Of a stretch of 64,000 nucleotides of DNA, positions 43,758 to 55,600 are shown one piece after another. Numbering within the stretch: position 1 is the stretch's first letter; each line of letters starts with the position of its first letter. Location: assembly GCF_024713945.1 (NCBI RefSeq), contig NC_134685.1:1855001-1919000 (forward strand). The letters run 5' to 3'. The notes under the pieces are model-generated. The model was not told the DNA's origin. It saw nothing but the letters and a program-made list of their open reading frames with translations, and did no database searches. Both the position numbers and the translations under genes were made by a program. The DNA comes from Dermatophagoides farinae (Eukaryota; Arthropoda; Arachnida; Sarcoptiformes; Pyroglyphidae).

Positions 43758-44416
43758 AGTTATTGATTGATTGATTGATTGATTTTATATTCTGATATTC
43801 TGATGATGAAAAAAAAAAAAATTTTTTTGGATAAATAACAAATTTTAATTTATAGCAATCAATGATCAATCATCAGAATTACAATTCCATCTGAATGAAA
43901 TGATAATAATAACCAACAATTGAGAAAATGAATCGAAAAAAAAACAAAAAAAAAATCGAATCGAATCGAATGAATCACGAAAACAATGGAAAAATTTAAT
44001 GCATGCGAAACGAAATGAAAAAGAGCATCAAGCAAAAAAAAAACCGCATCGTAGTAGTAGCATTGATAATTGTGGCCAAACAAAAAGAAAAGAGATAGGG
44101 AAAGAGCGAGAGGGTGCATCAATTTTGCCGAGTCAAATTATGAAAAAAAAAAATTCATTTGGAACCATTCAGGTGGAAATAGGTAGGTTTTTTTTTATTC
44201 TCACATCATCATAGCTAATTGGGTTGAAATGGAAACAAACAAAACAAACGAAAAAAAAGTTTGAAAATTTTGTTCGATTGGCGCTCAAAATGTTATGCCG
44301 TAGTATATGAACGGTTAAACGATTTTTCTAAACGAACTTTTTTTCACAATTCTTAAATTTTTTTTTTTTTTGGTTTTTTCAATAAAAAAAAATATTTTCT
44401 TGATCATCAACAATTT
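43758..44416. promoter_or_regulatory. Divergent promoter region between SNRNP35 and a zinc-finger gene
   Basis: 659 bp between two divergent start codons, so both promoters should be here. The sequence is A/T-run-rich with no recognisable core element. Confidence 0.5.
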
Positions 44417-45304
44417 ATGGATCAAATTGTTGTCAATAATTCAAATGGTTCTTCTCAGGACCAAATTACTAAATGCAAAAAACATTATTTTTGTGATTCG
44501 TGTAATCAATCATTCCATTCAGCGTGGAATCTTAAAAGACATAATCAACGAAAGCATCAAGAAAATAATCAACCACCATTGCATAAAGAAAATATAGAGA
44601 CATCAAAAAGGTTTGAATGTTGTTTATGTGGTGAAAAATATGCCGGTTCTTTATCCACACATTTAAAATCATCACATGGAATCGATATTCAGACAAAAAA
44701 TTTGAAATTTGAAAATTTTCAAATGTTCAAATCATTTTTGGAGAAAACTGAAGAAGAAACTTACTCCAATTATTCGACAAGAAGAATTGTACGTGATTCC
44801 AATCATCAAGTTACATATGCCAATTATATTTGCTCACGTCGTGGATCAATGCCGGCTAATAGATTGGAACGAAAAAGAGCATCGAAATCTAACAAAACAA
44901 TTAAAATTGGCAATATATGTCCATCACAGATTAGTTTAACTAGAAACAAAAATGGCACATACACTGCCAAATGGACAACAACCCATGTTGGTCATGAATT
45001 AGATGTGAAATTTTGTCGATTGCCAAAAAAACATAAAGAATTGATTGAACATTATCTCAAGATTGGATTACCATCATCGGTTATAAAGAAAAAAATGAGC
45101 AATCTTTTGGGTAATTTTTCTGATGAAATAGCTATGGAGCGAATGGTCACTGCCCAGGATATAAAAAATATCAAAAAACAATTAAATATGATGAATGATC
45201 ATATTGTTGAAAAACATACAGAATCTTGTGAAATGATAACCGAATTCGAGGATGAAACAAATCCAATTGGATATCTTGGATCCAACAATGTCCATATCAA
45301 ATGA
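44417..45304 (+). CDS. C2H2 zinc-finger protein with CARF/MULE-type DNA-binding region
   Basis: Single-exon frame of 295 codons. The first zinc finger uses C26, C29, H42 and H47; the second uses C68, C71, H82 and H87. Residues about 135-265 (from YICSRRGSM through TTHVGHELDVKFCRLP to TAQDIKNIKKQL) match the pattern of the domain found in CARF-like transcription factors and upstream of MULE transposases: a C..H zinc-knuckle-like core with TH.GHE, a helical stretch, then a conserved DI.NIKK. This suggests a nuclear DNA-binding protein related to, or derived from, a MULE transposase; no catalytic domain is present. The TGA stop lies two bases before a good donor (GTAAAT at 45307), and downstream frames are shifted, so the C-terminus may be broken or extended by other splicing. 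I do not recognise an individual gene. Confidence 0.7.
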   Translation: MDQIVVNNSNGSSQDQITKCKKHYFCDSCNQSFHSAWNLKRHNQRKHQENNQPPLHKENIETSKRFECCLCGEKYAGSLSTHLKSSHGIDIQTKNLKFENFQMFKSFLEKTEEETYSNYSTRRIVRDSNHQVTYANYICSRRGSMPANRLERKRASKSNKTIKIGNICPSQISLTRNKNGTYTAKWTTTHVGHELDVKFCRLPKKHKELIEHYLKIGLPSSVIKKKMSNLLGNFSDEIAMERMVTAQDIKNIKKQLNMMNDHIVEKHTESCEMITEFEDETNPIGYLGSNNVHIK

Positions 45305-45379
45305 AGGTAAATAATAATTTTGATATCATTTATCTTCATATATTTCTTATTTCATACTTTTTATTTATGATCAATTCAG

Positions 45380-45679
45380 ATGATACAATGAAATTGGCAA
45401 ATATAGAAAACGTACATAATGGTAATGAATCTAGCAAACAATCGTCAGATTTTGCAACCACAGAGAATGTTTCGCAAAAAAATTTTGGCTCTTTGGAAAA
45501 TATTTATTAAAGAAGCAGAAAGAATTAAAAATACGATGAAAAAAATTAATGACATGTTTGCTCAACCACAACATGATGAAGATCATTATAATGAATTGGT
45601 AGCAACTATTTCGACTATTTTTCCACATTTATTTGAATTGAATAATAATTTAATGGATCAAATTGAAATGAATGAATGA
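45380..45679 (+). pseudogene. Possible downstream exon of the zinc-finger gene, frame-shifted
   Basis: After acceptor ATTCAG at 45374-45379 a frame reads DTMKLANIENV and ends at a TAA at 45508-45510. A second frame (from 45419) then runs as a plausible charged helical segment (KEAERIKNTMKKINDMF) to TGA at 45679. One base fewer in the A7 run at 45476-45482 would join the two. The frame at the upstream donor also does not match. It could be a decaying 3' exon, an assembly indel, or simply 3' UTR. Confidence 0.3.
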
Positions 45680-45931
45680 CAGTAACATTTGAAATTTTAA
45701 TCTCAATATATAACATCCATATATCCAATATCCATAATATAATAAATCGAAAATTTACGAGAAAAATTGTCAAAATATCGTGTGTGTGTGTGTGTGTGTA
45801 TGTTTGTCGCTTGATCAATCAAATCAAATCAAAAATTAATCAATTGCCGAACATCATATCACATCGATATCGTTAATAATTATTCACAACAACAACAACA
45901 ACGACGACGACAACAAAAAGAAAGTCGATCC

Positions 45932-45966
<35 letters not shown>

Positions 45967-46390
45967 TCATCATCGACTTGTGTGTGTGTGTGCGTATCAA
46001 CAATTCATCGACTGATTCATCATTACATTCATATCATATATCATGGATCCGCATCATATCTTTTATCCACTGATTATGATTTTGTGATGATTTAAAAAAT
46101 GTGAGCAACAATGAACAGAAAAAAAAATTACACATGAAGAAAGAAAATTTCTTTTTTTTTATTGGCAACAAAATCTTCGTCTGTGGTATAATCTATTGAT
46201 ATGTGCGTGATTGTGGATGTTAAAGTAAACTAAATAAGAAAAAAAAAACAGAAAAAATTCCGATGTAAAAAAACCGTTAGACGAGCGCTTTCATCATCAT
46301 CATCATTATTATTGAGGTTGTGATCCACTTTATTCGATTCGAATTCAAGAATTTAATAAATTCAAAAAAAAAAAAAAAATAAATCCTGTG
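45680..46390. promoter_or_regulatory. Intergenic region upstream of the ZnT1-like gene
   Basis: 711 bp without a gene; the promoter of the downstream transporter should lie here. It contains a GT array at 45780-45799, an AC array at 45934-45964 followed 14 bp later by a GT array (an inverted pair), and A/T runs. No core promoter motif is identifiable. Confidence 0.5.
45934..45964. repeat. AC microsatellite with nearby inverted GT array
   Basis: Uninterrupted AC array of 31 bp, followed by a short GT array at about 45979-45992. The two are complementary and could form a hairpin. Confidence 0.9.
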
Positions 46391-48204
46391 ATGGAGATTC
46401 CACCACCGATAACAAACATTACTGTTGTTGATGATGATGAACAGAATTATTTCAATGATGATGACGATAATATACTTTCACAACAACATGATGTAAAAAA
46501 TTCCAAGAATATCATTGAACCATCAGCAGTGACAACAACAACAACAGCTCAACTAAATGATAATAATAATGATTCAAGACGATCACCACCACGATTATAT
46601 CTTTTATATGGAATAATCATATTACAAACGGTCATATTTCTTTCTGAAATGATTATCGATCAAATGGTACATTCAATGTTAATATTGGCCGATGCTTATC
46701 ATCATCTATTCAATTCGTTCAATGCAATATTATTGGTTGTTTGCTACAAGGTATTTGTATTTCGAATTTTTTTTTTCGTTATTCTGATCATTTTTTTGTT
46801 TTCATTTGTTTCTTAGATTTCCAATCAAATTACAGTCAAGAATACATTTGGCTGGGTACGAACCGAATTACTTGGAATGTTAACAACAATCACATTCATT
46901 GTGGCATTGATATTTTCATTACTCATTGAAGGTGCATTACAATTGTTGCATTTACATGAAATTTCTGGTCCAACAAATCCAAAAATTTTGTTCATTTTTG
47001 GTATTTGGAGTTTAATCGTAAACATATTATATGTATTGACAATTAATGGTATGTGGATGATGGATTTTTTTCTTGTCTCTAAATAATCAATTAATCATCA
47101 CAAAATCAAACAGGCGTCATGACCGATAAGAAATATAAACAGACTACACAAAAAGAACGTTCATTTTCAACGGCCAAATGTCAACTTCGTCGTTTATCAT
47201 CATCATCGTCTTCATCGAAAAATCGAACGGAACTGATAGCTAAAAGTAAAAGTAAAAGTAAAAATATTCGAAAAAAAATTAGTAAAACATCTATGATGAC
47301 AACAACGACGACATCATCATTTCCACGTAATAAAATTGAACCAGATGAAGATCTGGATCTAATCACAACTGATGGCAATAATGATCGTACAGCTACAATG
47401 GATCCTACATCATGGATGGATGAAGCATATCGTGTGGAATTTTCTCCATCATCACCAGCGCCACCGAAATCATCATCATCGGAAACCAAATCAAATTGTT
47501 TCTGTCAATCATTCGTTCAGGGAATCTTGAGTCCTTGTTTTGTTATATTTTGTAGCTTTCTAATCACATTGGCACAACATGGTAATACACAAGGATATTG
47601 GGAATTGACAACCGTTGAAATGATCGATCCATTGATTGGTATTATAACGGCAATCAGTTTATGTATAACATTCTATCCACAATTGAAGAATACGTTTCTA
47701 ATATTGATGCAAACCATACCGGAAGGTGTAAATATTGTCCAATTGAAACGTGAAATATTGGATCGTTTTCAGGTGATTGATAATATTCACGAATTTCATA
47801 TATGGCTTTTGAATGGATCGGATATTGTTGTTACATGTCATATTGTATTACCACCACAGAATACAGCCGAATATAGCCGTTTATTTGATGAGATAAAACA
47901 ATTTCTTCAATTTAAATATGGTATCCGTTATATAACCATACAGCCAGAATTTACGACAAAAAATGATGATCATGATAATCATCATTATCATAATTATCAA
48001 ATTGAACGTGAACAACGTAGACATTCAAGTAAACATTGTAATAATCAATGTCTTGTTAAATGTCCATGTGATCGTAATGGTGATTGTGAACAATGTTTAA
48101 TCAAAAGTTGTTGTAATATCGATACAACAATCGATAGTGTTGTTGTAATCGATCATCATCATCATCATCATCAAAATCGTCGTCAAACATCGGAAAAACA
48201 TTAG
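46391..48204 (+). CDS. SLC30A1/ZnT1-like cation diffusion facilitator with degenerate metal site
   Basis: Membrane protein of the SLC30 zinc-efflux family. Exons run 46391-46750, 46817-47048 and 47114-48204 (introns of 66 and 65 bp), giving 560 residues. Six helices are visible: LYLLYGIIILQTVIFL, LILADAYHHLFNSFNAI, the FGWVRTELLG helix, the ILFIFGIWSLIVNIL helix, SPCFVIFCSFLITL and DPLIGIITAISLCI. The KNTFGW and VRTELLG motifs, the cytoplasmic domain with IHEFHIWLLNGS and TIQPEF, and a Cys-rich tail (CLVKCPCDRNGDC) point to the ZnT1/ZnT10 branch. Oddities: the HxxxD of helix 2 is HxxxN, and the HxxxD of helix 5 aligns with QxxxQ. The loop between helices 4 and 5 is Ser/Lys-rich instead of His-rich, with only a His run at the C-terminus. 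It may be a non-transporting partner subunit or have changed substrate. The start is the ATG at 46391; the upstream GTG is not used. Confidence 0.82.
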
Positions 48205-48769
48205 TATACTATAATTATAATTATATTATAATGACGATGATGATGATAATAATTATGACATTGATGAATAATTATATGATGACCATATGATTCACATAAA
48301 ATATAAATGAATGAATGACATCCATAAATAGATTGATTTGGTTATCCCATCATCATCGTCATCATCATCATCACACACATGCACACATCTTTGAATGTTA
48401 TTGATCCTTCTGTCTCTTTTGACAATTTTTTTTTCTTTAAATATGATGCTGTAGTGCCCAATTTTTTTTTATTGCTCATTGATTTATCGCATCTTATTCA
48501 CATCCCCCACACCCACATCAACATACTTGCTACAATCACCAATCAAAATACAAAATACATTAAAATATTTTGTTTTATTTTATATTTTTATTATAAATAT
48601 TTGGTAATTTTAAGTAAAATCAAATGGCATTAAAATAGTGTCCACCAAAATTAATCTTCAAAAAAAAAAATCCAACTGATTTGATTACAAGTCTTGATTT
48701 GTCTTTGAATATTCTTGCAATTGAAATTTATTGAAAACTGCGAGCATCGGCATTTTTCAAGTATCGATT
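48205..48769. other. Non-coding gap between the ZnT1-like gene and tRNA-Glu
   Basis: 565 bp with the presumed 3' UTR of the transporter gene and the 5' flank of the tRNA gene. Only ATC/GAT triplets and A/T runs are visible. Confidence 0.6.
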
Positions 48770-48872
48770 TCCGATGTGGTCTAATGGTTAGGATTTCTGG
48801 CTTTCAACCGGAAGCAATAGTAAAATAAAAAAAAGTACCCAGGCGGTCCGGGTTCGATTCCCGGCATCGGAG
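48770..48872 (+). tRNA. tRNA-Glu (anticodon TTC) with a 31-bp intron
   Basis: The acceptor stem TCCGATG/CATCGGA pairs over 7 bp; 48872 (G) would be the discriminator base. The A box TGGTCTAATGG and B box GGTTCGATTCC match Pol III promoter consensuses. The T arm is CCGGG/CCCGG with a TTCGATT loop. The anticodon stem TCTGG (48796-48800) pairs with CCAGG (48839-48843), and the anticodon TTC is at 48803-48805. The intron is placed at the canonical 37/38 position, 48807-48837, giving a 72-nt mature tRNA closely matching animal tRNA-Glu. The intron start CCGGAA can pair with TTCTGG as an alternative stem. Confidence 0.93.
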
Positions 48873-48876
48873 TTTG

Positions 48877-48884
48877 TTTTTTTT
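48877..48884 (+). terminator. Pol III terminator of tRNA-Glu
   Basis: Run of eight T on the coding strand, five bases after the mature 3' end, as expected for RNA polymerase III termination. Confidence 0.85.
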
Positions 48885-49157
48885 ATCTTTTTGAGATTAT
48901 TAAGAAATGTTTTTTTTTAAATTTGATGTTTATGTTTTGTTTTTTCCTTATTCAACAATGCAATACAATATTTTATATCAATAATAACAGCCAAAAAAAA
49001 AACAACAACAACAAAAATTTGAATTTAATTCACATTTTTTTTCTAAATATTAAAATTAATATATATAACAAAACATTATATACAAGCATAAAATTCGAAT
49101 AAAAAAAAACTTCAGAATCCATATATAAAATAAAAAAAAAACAAACAAACAAAAATA

Positions 49158-50699
49158 TCATTCTTCGGTTGAAAAATATTCTTCATCATCATCATTATTA
49201 TTATCTTTTAATGTTGTTGATCGTTTTTCATTACTGGTCATTCTCATCATCAATGATGGCGGCAAAATTGTTGATGATGATGGTGGTAAGCGATTATTAG
49301 GATTTAAACCATGAAGATTATCAATATGATTATTATGAAAATTAATATGTTGATGTACAATGGTCGTATGTTGTATTGGTTGTGGTTGTTGTTGTTGTTG
49401 TTGTGATTGTTGTAGACGTAATCGATGATCATCATTATTATTATTATTATCATTGCCATTCAATATTGTATGATGATGTTGATGGCGATGATTATTATTA
49501 AAAATAATATTCAATAGTAAATAAAAAAATTGCATAATCATCGGAGACAACATATAAAGAATGAAAAAAGAAATGAATAATAATATAAAATTTTTCATAA
49601 TAATCATTGGATTCCATGAATCAACAATATTCTGTTCGAATATTCGTTGCAATTGTGGTTGTAATTTTTCAATAAATTCCATAATTATATATGAAAATAT
49701 GGCTGTAAAATATTGTGCCGATAATTCAATAAGATCTGGATTATATTCACCATATGATAATGATCGTTCATGTTCAATCTGTTTTTCCAGATAATATTTC
49801 CATAATGCACCGGTAATCACTAGATCAATAATGATGAGATTGATACAATTTCGTATGTTTACATTGAAATAATAGATAAATAATATGATCTGTATAAGTA
49901 ATGCTACTACTGGTGTAATATAATAGATTAGATTACGTCTATTGAATCGTTGTAATGATAATGACCAGATGGGCAGTGAGAATGACCATTTGTTTTGAAA
50001 TGATTTTTTCGGTTCAATCACCATACGACGAACAAGATTTGTGACGCGAACATCAATCTGTTGGATTTGGCTACAAAATGTTTGTTTGTTGTTGTCATGT
50101 TTTTCTTTGGTTGTGGTCGTAGTATTAGCAATAGTGGAATTATCGGATTCTTCATATTCGAAAATTTCTTGATGAATCGTTTCCAATTGTCGAATATAAT
50201 TGTTGAATTCATTTAATTCTTTTAATTTAAACGTCAATTTAACAATTAAATCGTCTGGATTTTTTTCAATAACTCTCCAAAATCGTTGATCGATTTGTTT
50301 ACCAATTTTTCTATATAATAATAACATTCGTTTTAAACATTCCGAATGTTTATGATTAAAATTTTTCGGTCCATCATTGTTAGATGATGAATATTGATGA
50401 TGATGATGATCATCGTCATTAGCAACATAATCATCATTCGTATTGGAATCTTCATAAAATTTATCATCCCACCATGGTGAATCATTGTCATGATTATCTT
50501 CATAAAATTCATCCGCCAATGATGATGATTGCTTCGAGGTTTCATATGCTAATCATAATAATAGAAAATGAAAATTAATTTCAACAACAAAAAAAAATAA
50601 CAATCAACATTTACCATTGGTAGATATTACGGTGCCATTGAAAAGAATAATGGTAGACATGAAAAATGTCCACCACGAAATATTAATTATCATGGTCAT
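49158..50699 (-). CDS. CLCC1-like (MCLC family) ER chloride-channel protein
   Basis: Probable ER/intracellular membrane protein of the MCLC family, implicated in chloride conductance and ER ion balance. Exon 1 (50699-50615) encodes a hydrophobic signal peptide; a 66-bp intron follows; exon 2 (50548-49158) brings the total to 491 residues. Architecture matches CLCC1: signal peptide, acidic luminal N-terminus with WWDD and Asp/Asn runs, a SEC....LLYRKI segment aligning with the human SEC....LTYKI, then a Phe/Trp-containing helix (FWRVIEKN). Helices follow near YYITPVVALLIQIILF and IIDLVITGALWKYYLE, then a third amphipathic region and a fourth long hydrophobic helix. The tail is His/Gln/Asn-rich and ends in acidic residues (DDDEEYFSTEE). 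Two in-frame ATGs open the frame; I took the first. Overall identity is low, so the assignment rests on order of parts and a few motifs. Confidence 0.62.
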
Positions 50700-52603
50700 T
50701 CGATAATATTTAAAACACCAATAATGATGACAATGACGATGATTATGATGATGATTACATCAGATGTTTTTATTGAATTTTTTTTAAATGAAAATTCAAC
50801 AAAAACATCTGAAAAAAAATTTTCTATTCGGTAGATGCCGTTCATCGATGATAGGACAAAACAAATTTTTTTTTTATATGGTCAAAAAAACTTGTTGCGC
50901 TTGATGAATGTGAATTCATATGTTTCAATCGGCGGATTGCATGCCGATCAAACAAACAAATGCCAAACAATAAACAACAATTATATATGATGAATGAATG
51001 GATGATGATGATGATGATGATGATATTGCAACAATCCGGATTTTTCGTTTTTCTTTCCAAATCAATTCAACGTCTAAACAAACAACAATGAAACATACAT
51101 TGCATCAACAAGTGTGTGTGTGTGTTTGTGTTCGCGAACATTGTTGTTCAGTTGAGTTGTTCGAGTTATCCGAATTTATTGTTTTCGTTCAATTTTTGTT
51201 TTCCTCTTTTTAATGGTGATCAATGAATGAATGATGTATTATAATTGTGTTGAATCATTGTAAATGGATTCTGCGACATTCTTCGTGTGTTGTTTACCGT
51301 TTTTATTGTTGTTGTTGTTGTTGTTTTTCGAATTGAATTTAAACATCGAAAGGTTGCATGTATAGAAGAAGGTGTGCATCAAGGTTTGATGATTTTTTTT
51401 TGTTTTTCAATTAAAGAATTTTTTTTTATTTTCTTTTTTTTAGATAACACACGATATTGTGCTCCTTATCCATTTTTTTTCACTTTTCGGTCATCAGAAA
51501 CTGATCGTTTGAATAATTTGAAAATTTATTTTCCAATCCGTTTGTTTGTTTATTTTTTCTGTCAACAATCTTAATTTCTTATCATCATCATCATCAACGT
51601 TACCGAATGATTATTGATTATCAATACTTACATTCCTCGTTTCGTTTCGTTTTTTTTTACTGTATTCGAATCGAGTACATTAAGATATTTCTTTCATTTT
51701 TTTTTTCGTTCTGATTATATCATCATCATCATCGAAATATACACACACGTACTACCCCGTCGTATAATATCAACAGTGAACAGTGAAAAAAAAACCTTCA
51801 AATAAAATAAACTTCGAATGAAACAAGAAACTTGTTGAGAAAAAAAAAGAAAAAGAAAAGAAAAACGGATCATCGAATCATATATTACCATAGACCGAAA
51901 GAAAAACTTAATGAATCTATATAATGTTGATAAATGTAAAAGATGAACGAAGTAAGAAAATGATGATGATATGATGATATAGGCCTCGACATAATAAACA
52001 ACGAATAAATTGATAAAATAAATGGGAAGGGGGGCTTGATTCAATCGATCAAATAAAAATATCGATGATGATGGATTTTAAAGCAAATGAAATGAAATGA
52101 ATGAATGATGTGCTTGAAGGTTGTTCATTAAACATATATATAAATGATAAAATCGATAATCAATCTGGGAGAAAAAAAAATTTGATCGCTCATCATTACA
52201 ATCAACAGAACAAAATAATCGATACTTGAAACGATTATTTTTTGTTTTATTTTTTATTTTCGTTCACCATCATTCATCATTATCATTATTATTTTACACA
52301 TTTACATCCGTAGATTTCTTCTTTTTTTTTTTGATTTACATTGGTATTCATTTTTATCACTCCAAGTACAAGTGTGATTGATAAAAATTTTTTTTTTGAT
52401 GCTTGAAAACGAAAATGGTGAAAACAAATTCAAGCTTGATTCGATTGTTGAAATGAATTTTTGCATTTTGCCGTTATTTTTTTTTGTTTCTCTCATTATT
52501 TCAATAGTGAATGTTGATTGAGGTTGAAATTCAATTTTTTTTTTTTTGGTTAAGAAAAAATAGAATTCGATAACATACCAATTATTGATTAATCAAATGT
52601 GTA
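50700..52603. promoter_or_regulatory. Divergent promoter region between the CLCC1-like gene and PIP5K
   Basis: 1.9 kb between divergent start codons. Possible 5' UTR exons of either gene may lie here but cannot be called. It contains T runs, CAT/ATG triplets and a GT array at about 51114-51124. There is no recognisable core promoter and no protein-like frame. Confidence 0.5.
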
Positions 52604-55600
52604 ATGTTTCGTAAAAAAAACATTTCAATGATGGTGAAAATTCCACCCGAAATTTCAACATGTGATTCCACAACTTCATCATCATCGCCAATACAACCAC
52701 CACCACCACCACCACTAGCATCATCATCATCATCAACATCAACAACAACAGCAACCACAATAAATTCTTCATCATTATCGAATGGACAATCATCAGATCA
52801 GAATCATCATCATGGTGATGATCAACAACAAAATTTTATATTAGATGGTGATAGCCAAACACAAATGAAACAAACAATTTTGAAACATAATCGTTTTACC
52901 ATTATTAAAAAACAAGATTCATTTGAAGAATCGAACGATAGTAGTGCCGGTAGTGGTTTAAATATTGCAATCACCGATGATGATGGTGATATCGATAGTA
53001 TCGATTGTCAACAATTAACATTTATTTCGAATAAAACATTTCCTTTGGATCGTCATTGTCATATGATTGTACCGCCAACACCTACCATTACGATACCACC
53101 ATCATCATGTGATGTTCCAATAATGTCAAATAGTATGCTAACATCATTGTTTATGGTCAATAATGATGATAATATTAATATTACCAATGGTGGTGGTCAT
53201 GCGATCAATATTACAACAAATGATTCGTTAAAAACATCATCAATCACCTCTCTACCACCGCCACCACCATCGCCAAAAACACCGCCATTATATGTTGATG
53301 ATACCGATGATAATATTGATAATCATCATTCATTGATTGTTGTTGATAATAATCCTCGTTCATCATTTCAATCAATACCATTAGATAGAATTGGTCGCCA
53401 CCATGTCAATGGTGATGTTGATCACGGTGATGATATTTGTCGTGTTGTATCCGAAATAAATGTAAATCGTCATCATAATATTGACGATCCAGTATTTTCG
53501 GATCATATTCCACCACCACCTTATCGTTTTGATACATCACAGTCGACATCGAATCTGGATAATCTTTTAATCGAAACGAATCAAATGATCAATTTTGATT
53601 ATATAGATTCAACAGTTTCATTAGATTCGCAGATTTCCAATTGTCAACATATACAGCCGAAGCAACAACAACAACAACAACAAACATCATCAGCATCGAC
53701 AACAATGACGGCAACAATGTTTTCATATGATAATCGATCATCAACAAATTCTGCATCATTAAATCGACAACATTCACACTCGACAACTGATCTAATAAAC
53801 ATACAACAACAACAACAACAACAATCACCACCACCACAATTTGAACAATTATTCAATCAACCAGGTTATTCAATACAGAATAATCATGATTCATCAATGG
53901 CCGATAATTTAATAATGCCTAAATCGATAATTATGTCAACAATGCCATCACCATATGATCGTTTAATACATTTTCGACAACGACATCAACATTTAATGAC
54001 CCCATCACCTACATCGTCATTAGTACGACGACGACGATCATTACCTCCACAGCCATCGGCTGAATTTATTCATAGCCATAAAAATCAACAACAGCTGCAT
54101 CCACAATCATTATTACAAACGGATGGTCAACAACAATCGAATCCATCCAGCTATGGTGTTGGTGGTACAACACCAACATCATCATCATCACCGTTACCAC
54201 CTTCATTGATAGCATCAAAAGAAAGACGTATCGGTCATAGACGTGTAAATGAAGATGGACAAGTTACGTATAAAAAAATCAAATCCACACAATTAATGTA
54301 TTCAATACAATTGGGTATTGGATATTCTGTTGGATCAATGGCATCAAAACCTGAACGTGATCTATTGATGCGTGATTTTATGCAAATAGAAACCGTACAT
54401 TTTCCTAAATCTGGTTCACATATTACACCGGCACATCATTATACAGATTTTACATTCAGTACATATACACCGTTTGCATTTCGTTATTTTCGTGATCTAT
54501 TTCGTATACAGCCAGATGATTTTATGTTATCCATAACGAATGAATCATTACAAGAATTATCTAATCCAGGAGCATCTGGTTCAATGTTTTTTCGTACACG
54601 TGATGATCAATTTATTATAAAAACGGTAGAAAAAACGGAAGCAAAATTTTTATTAAAATTATTACCTGGATATTATATGGTGAGTTTTAGGTATAATATT
54701 ATCGGTTGTATTGTAAATTTTCATTTCTTTTTTTCTTTTTTTTTTCGTTTAGAATCTAAGTCAAAATCCACATACATTATTACCGAAATTTTTTGGCCTC
54801 TATTGTTATGAATGTATTGGAAAGAATATTCGAATACTTGTCATGAATAATATATTACCATCCAATATAACGATACATCAGAAATATGATCTAAAAGGTT
54901 CAACATATAAAAGAAAAGCAAATGGTGAAGAACTGAAAAAAACATCACCAACATATAAAGATTTAGATTTTATTGAATATTATTATAATGATGAAAACAA
55001 AGCATTGATAACGCATTTTTCTAAAATGGCTGATCTACAGATTAATATTAGTACAACCGGTAGTGGTGGTGGTGGTGGTGGTGGTGTAATTGGTGGCGGT
55101 GTTGGTGGTGGTGGTACTAGTGGAACTGGCACTGGTATAGCAACTTCGAATATTATAAGTGGTGGTATTGGTACTGGTGGTGGAGCTGGTGGTGGTGGTG
55201 GTGATGATGTAGCACGATCATTTCCAACAAAAGGTGGCCTATTACTTGAAGCACCTGTTTATGATGAATTAATTGAAACATTACAACGTGATTGTCGTGT
55301 ATTACAATCATTTGAAATTATGGATTTTTCATTATTGATCGGTATACATAATTATGATCAAACATTGAAAGATTATCAGAATCAAGGTATTGTCGTTAGA
55401 TTGTTTGATTATGATAATGATGATGAATTACCGTAAGTATTTTTTTCTGGTTTTGTATTCGTTGTTGAGCCTGAATTAATTATTGAATTTATTTATTGAT
55501 TAGTGCTGGTGCAATTCGTGCAATGAATCGTAAAGGTGAACGTCTATTATTATTTATGGGCATCATTGATATATTACAAAGTTATCGTCTTGTTAAAAAA

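Noticed and set aside
46388-46390. GTG as start of the ZnT1-like protein
   Set aside because: An ATG follows immediately at 46391; non-ATG initiation is unnecessary.
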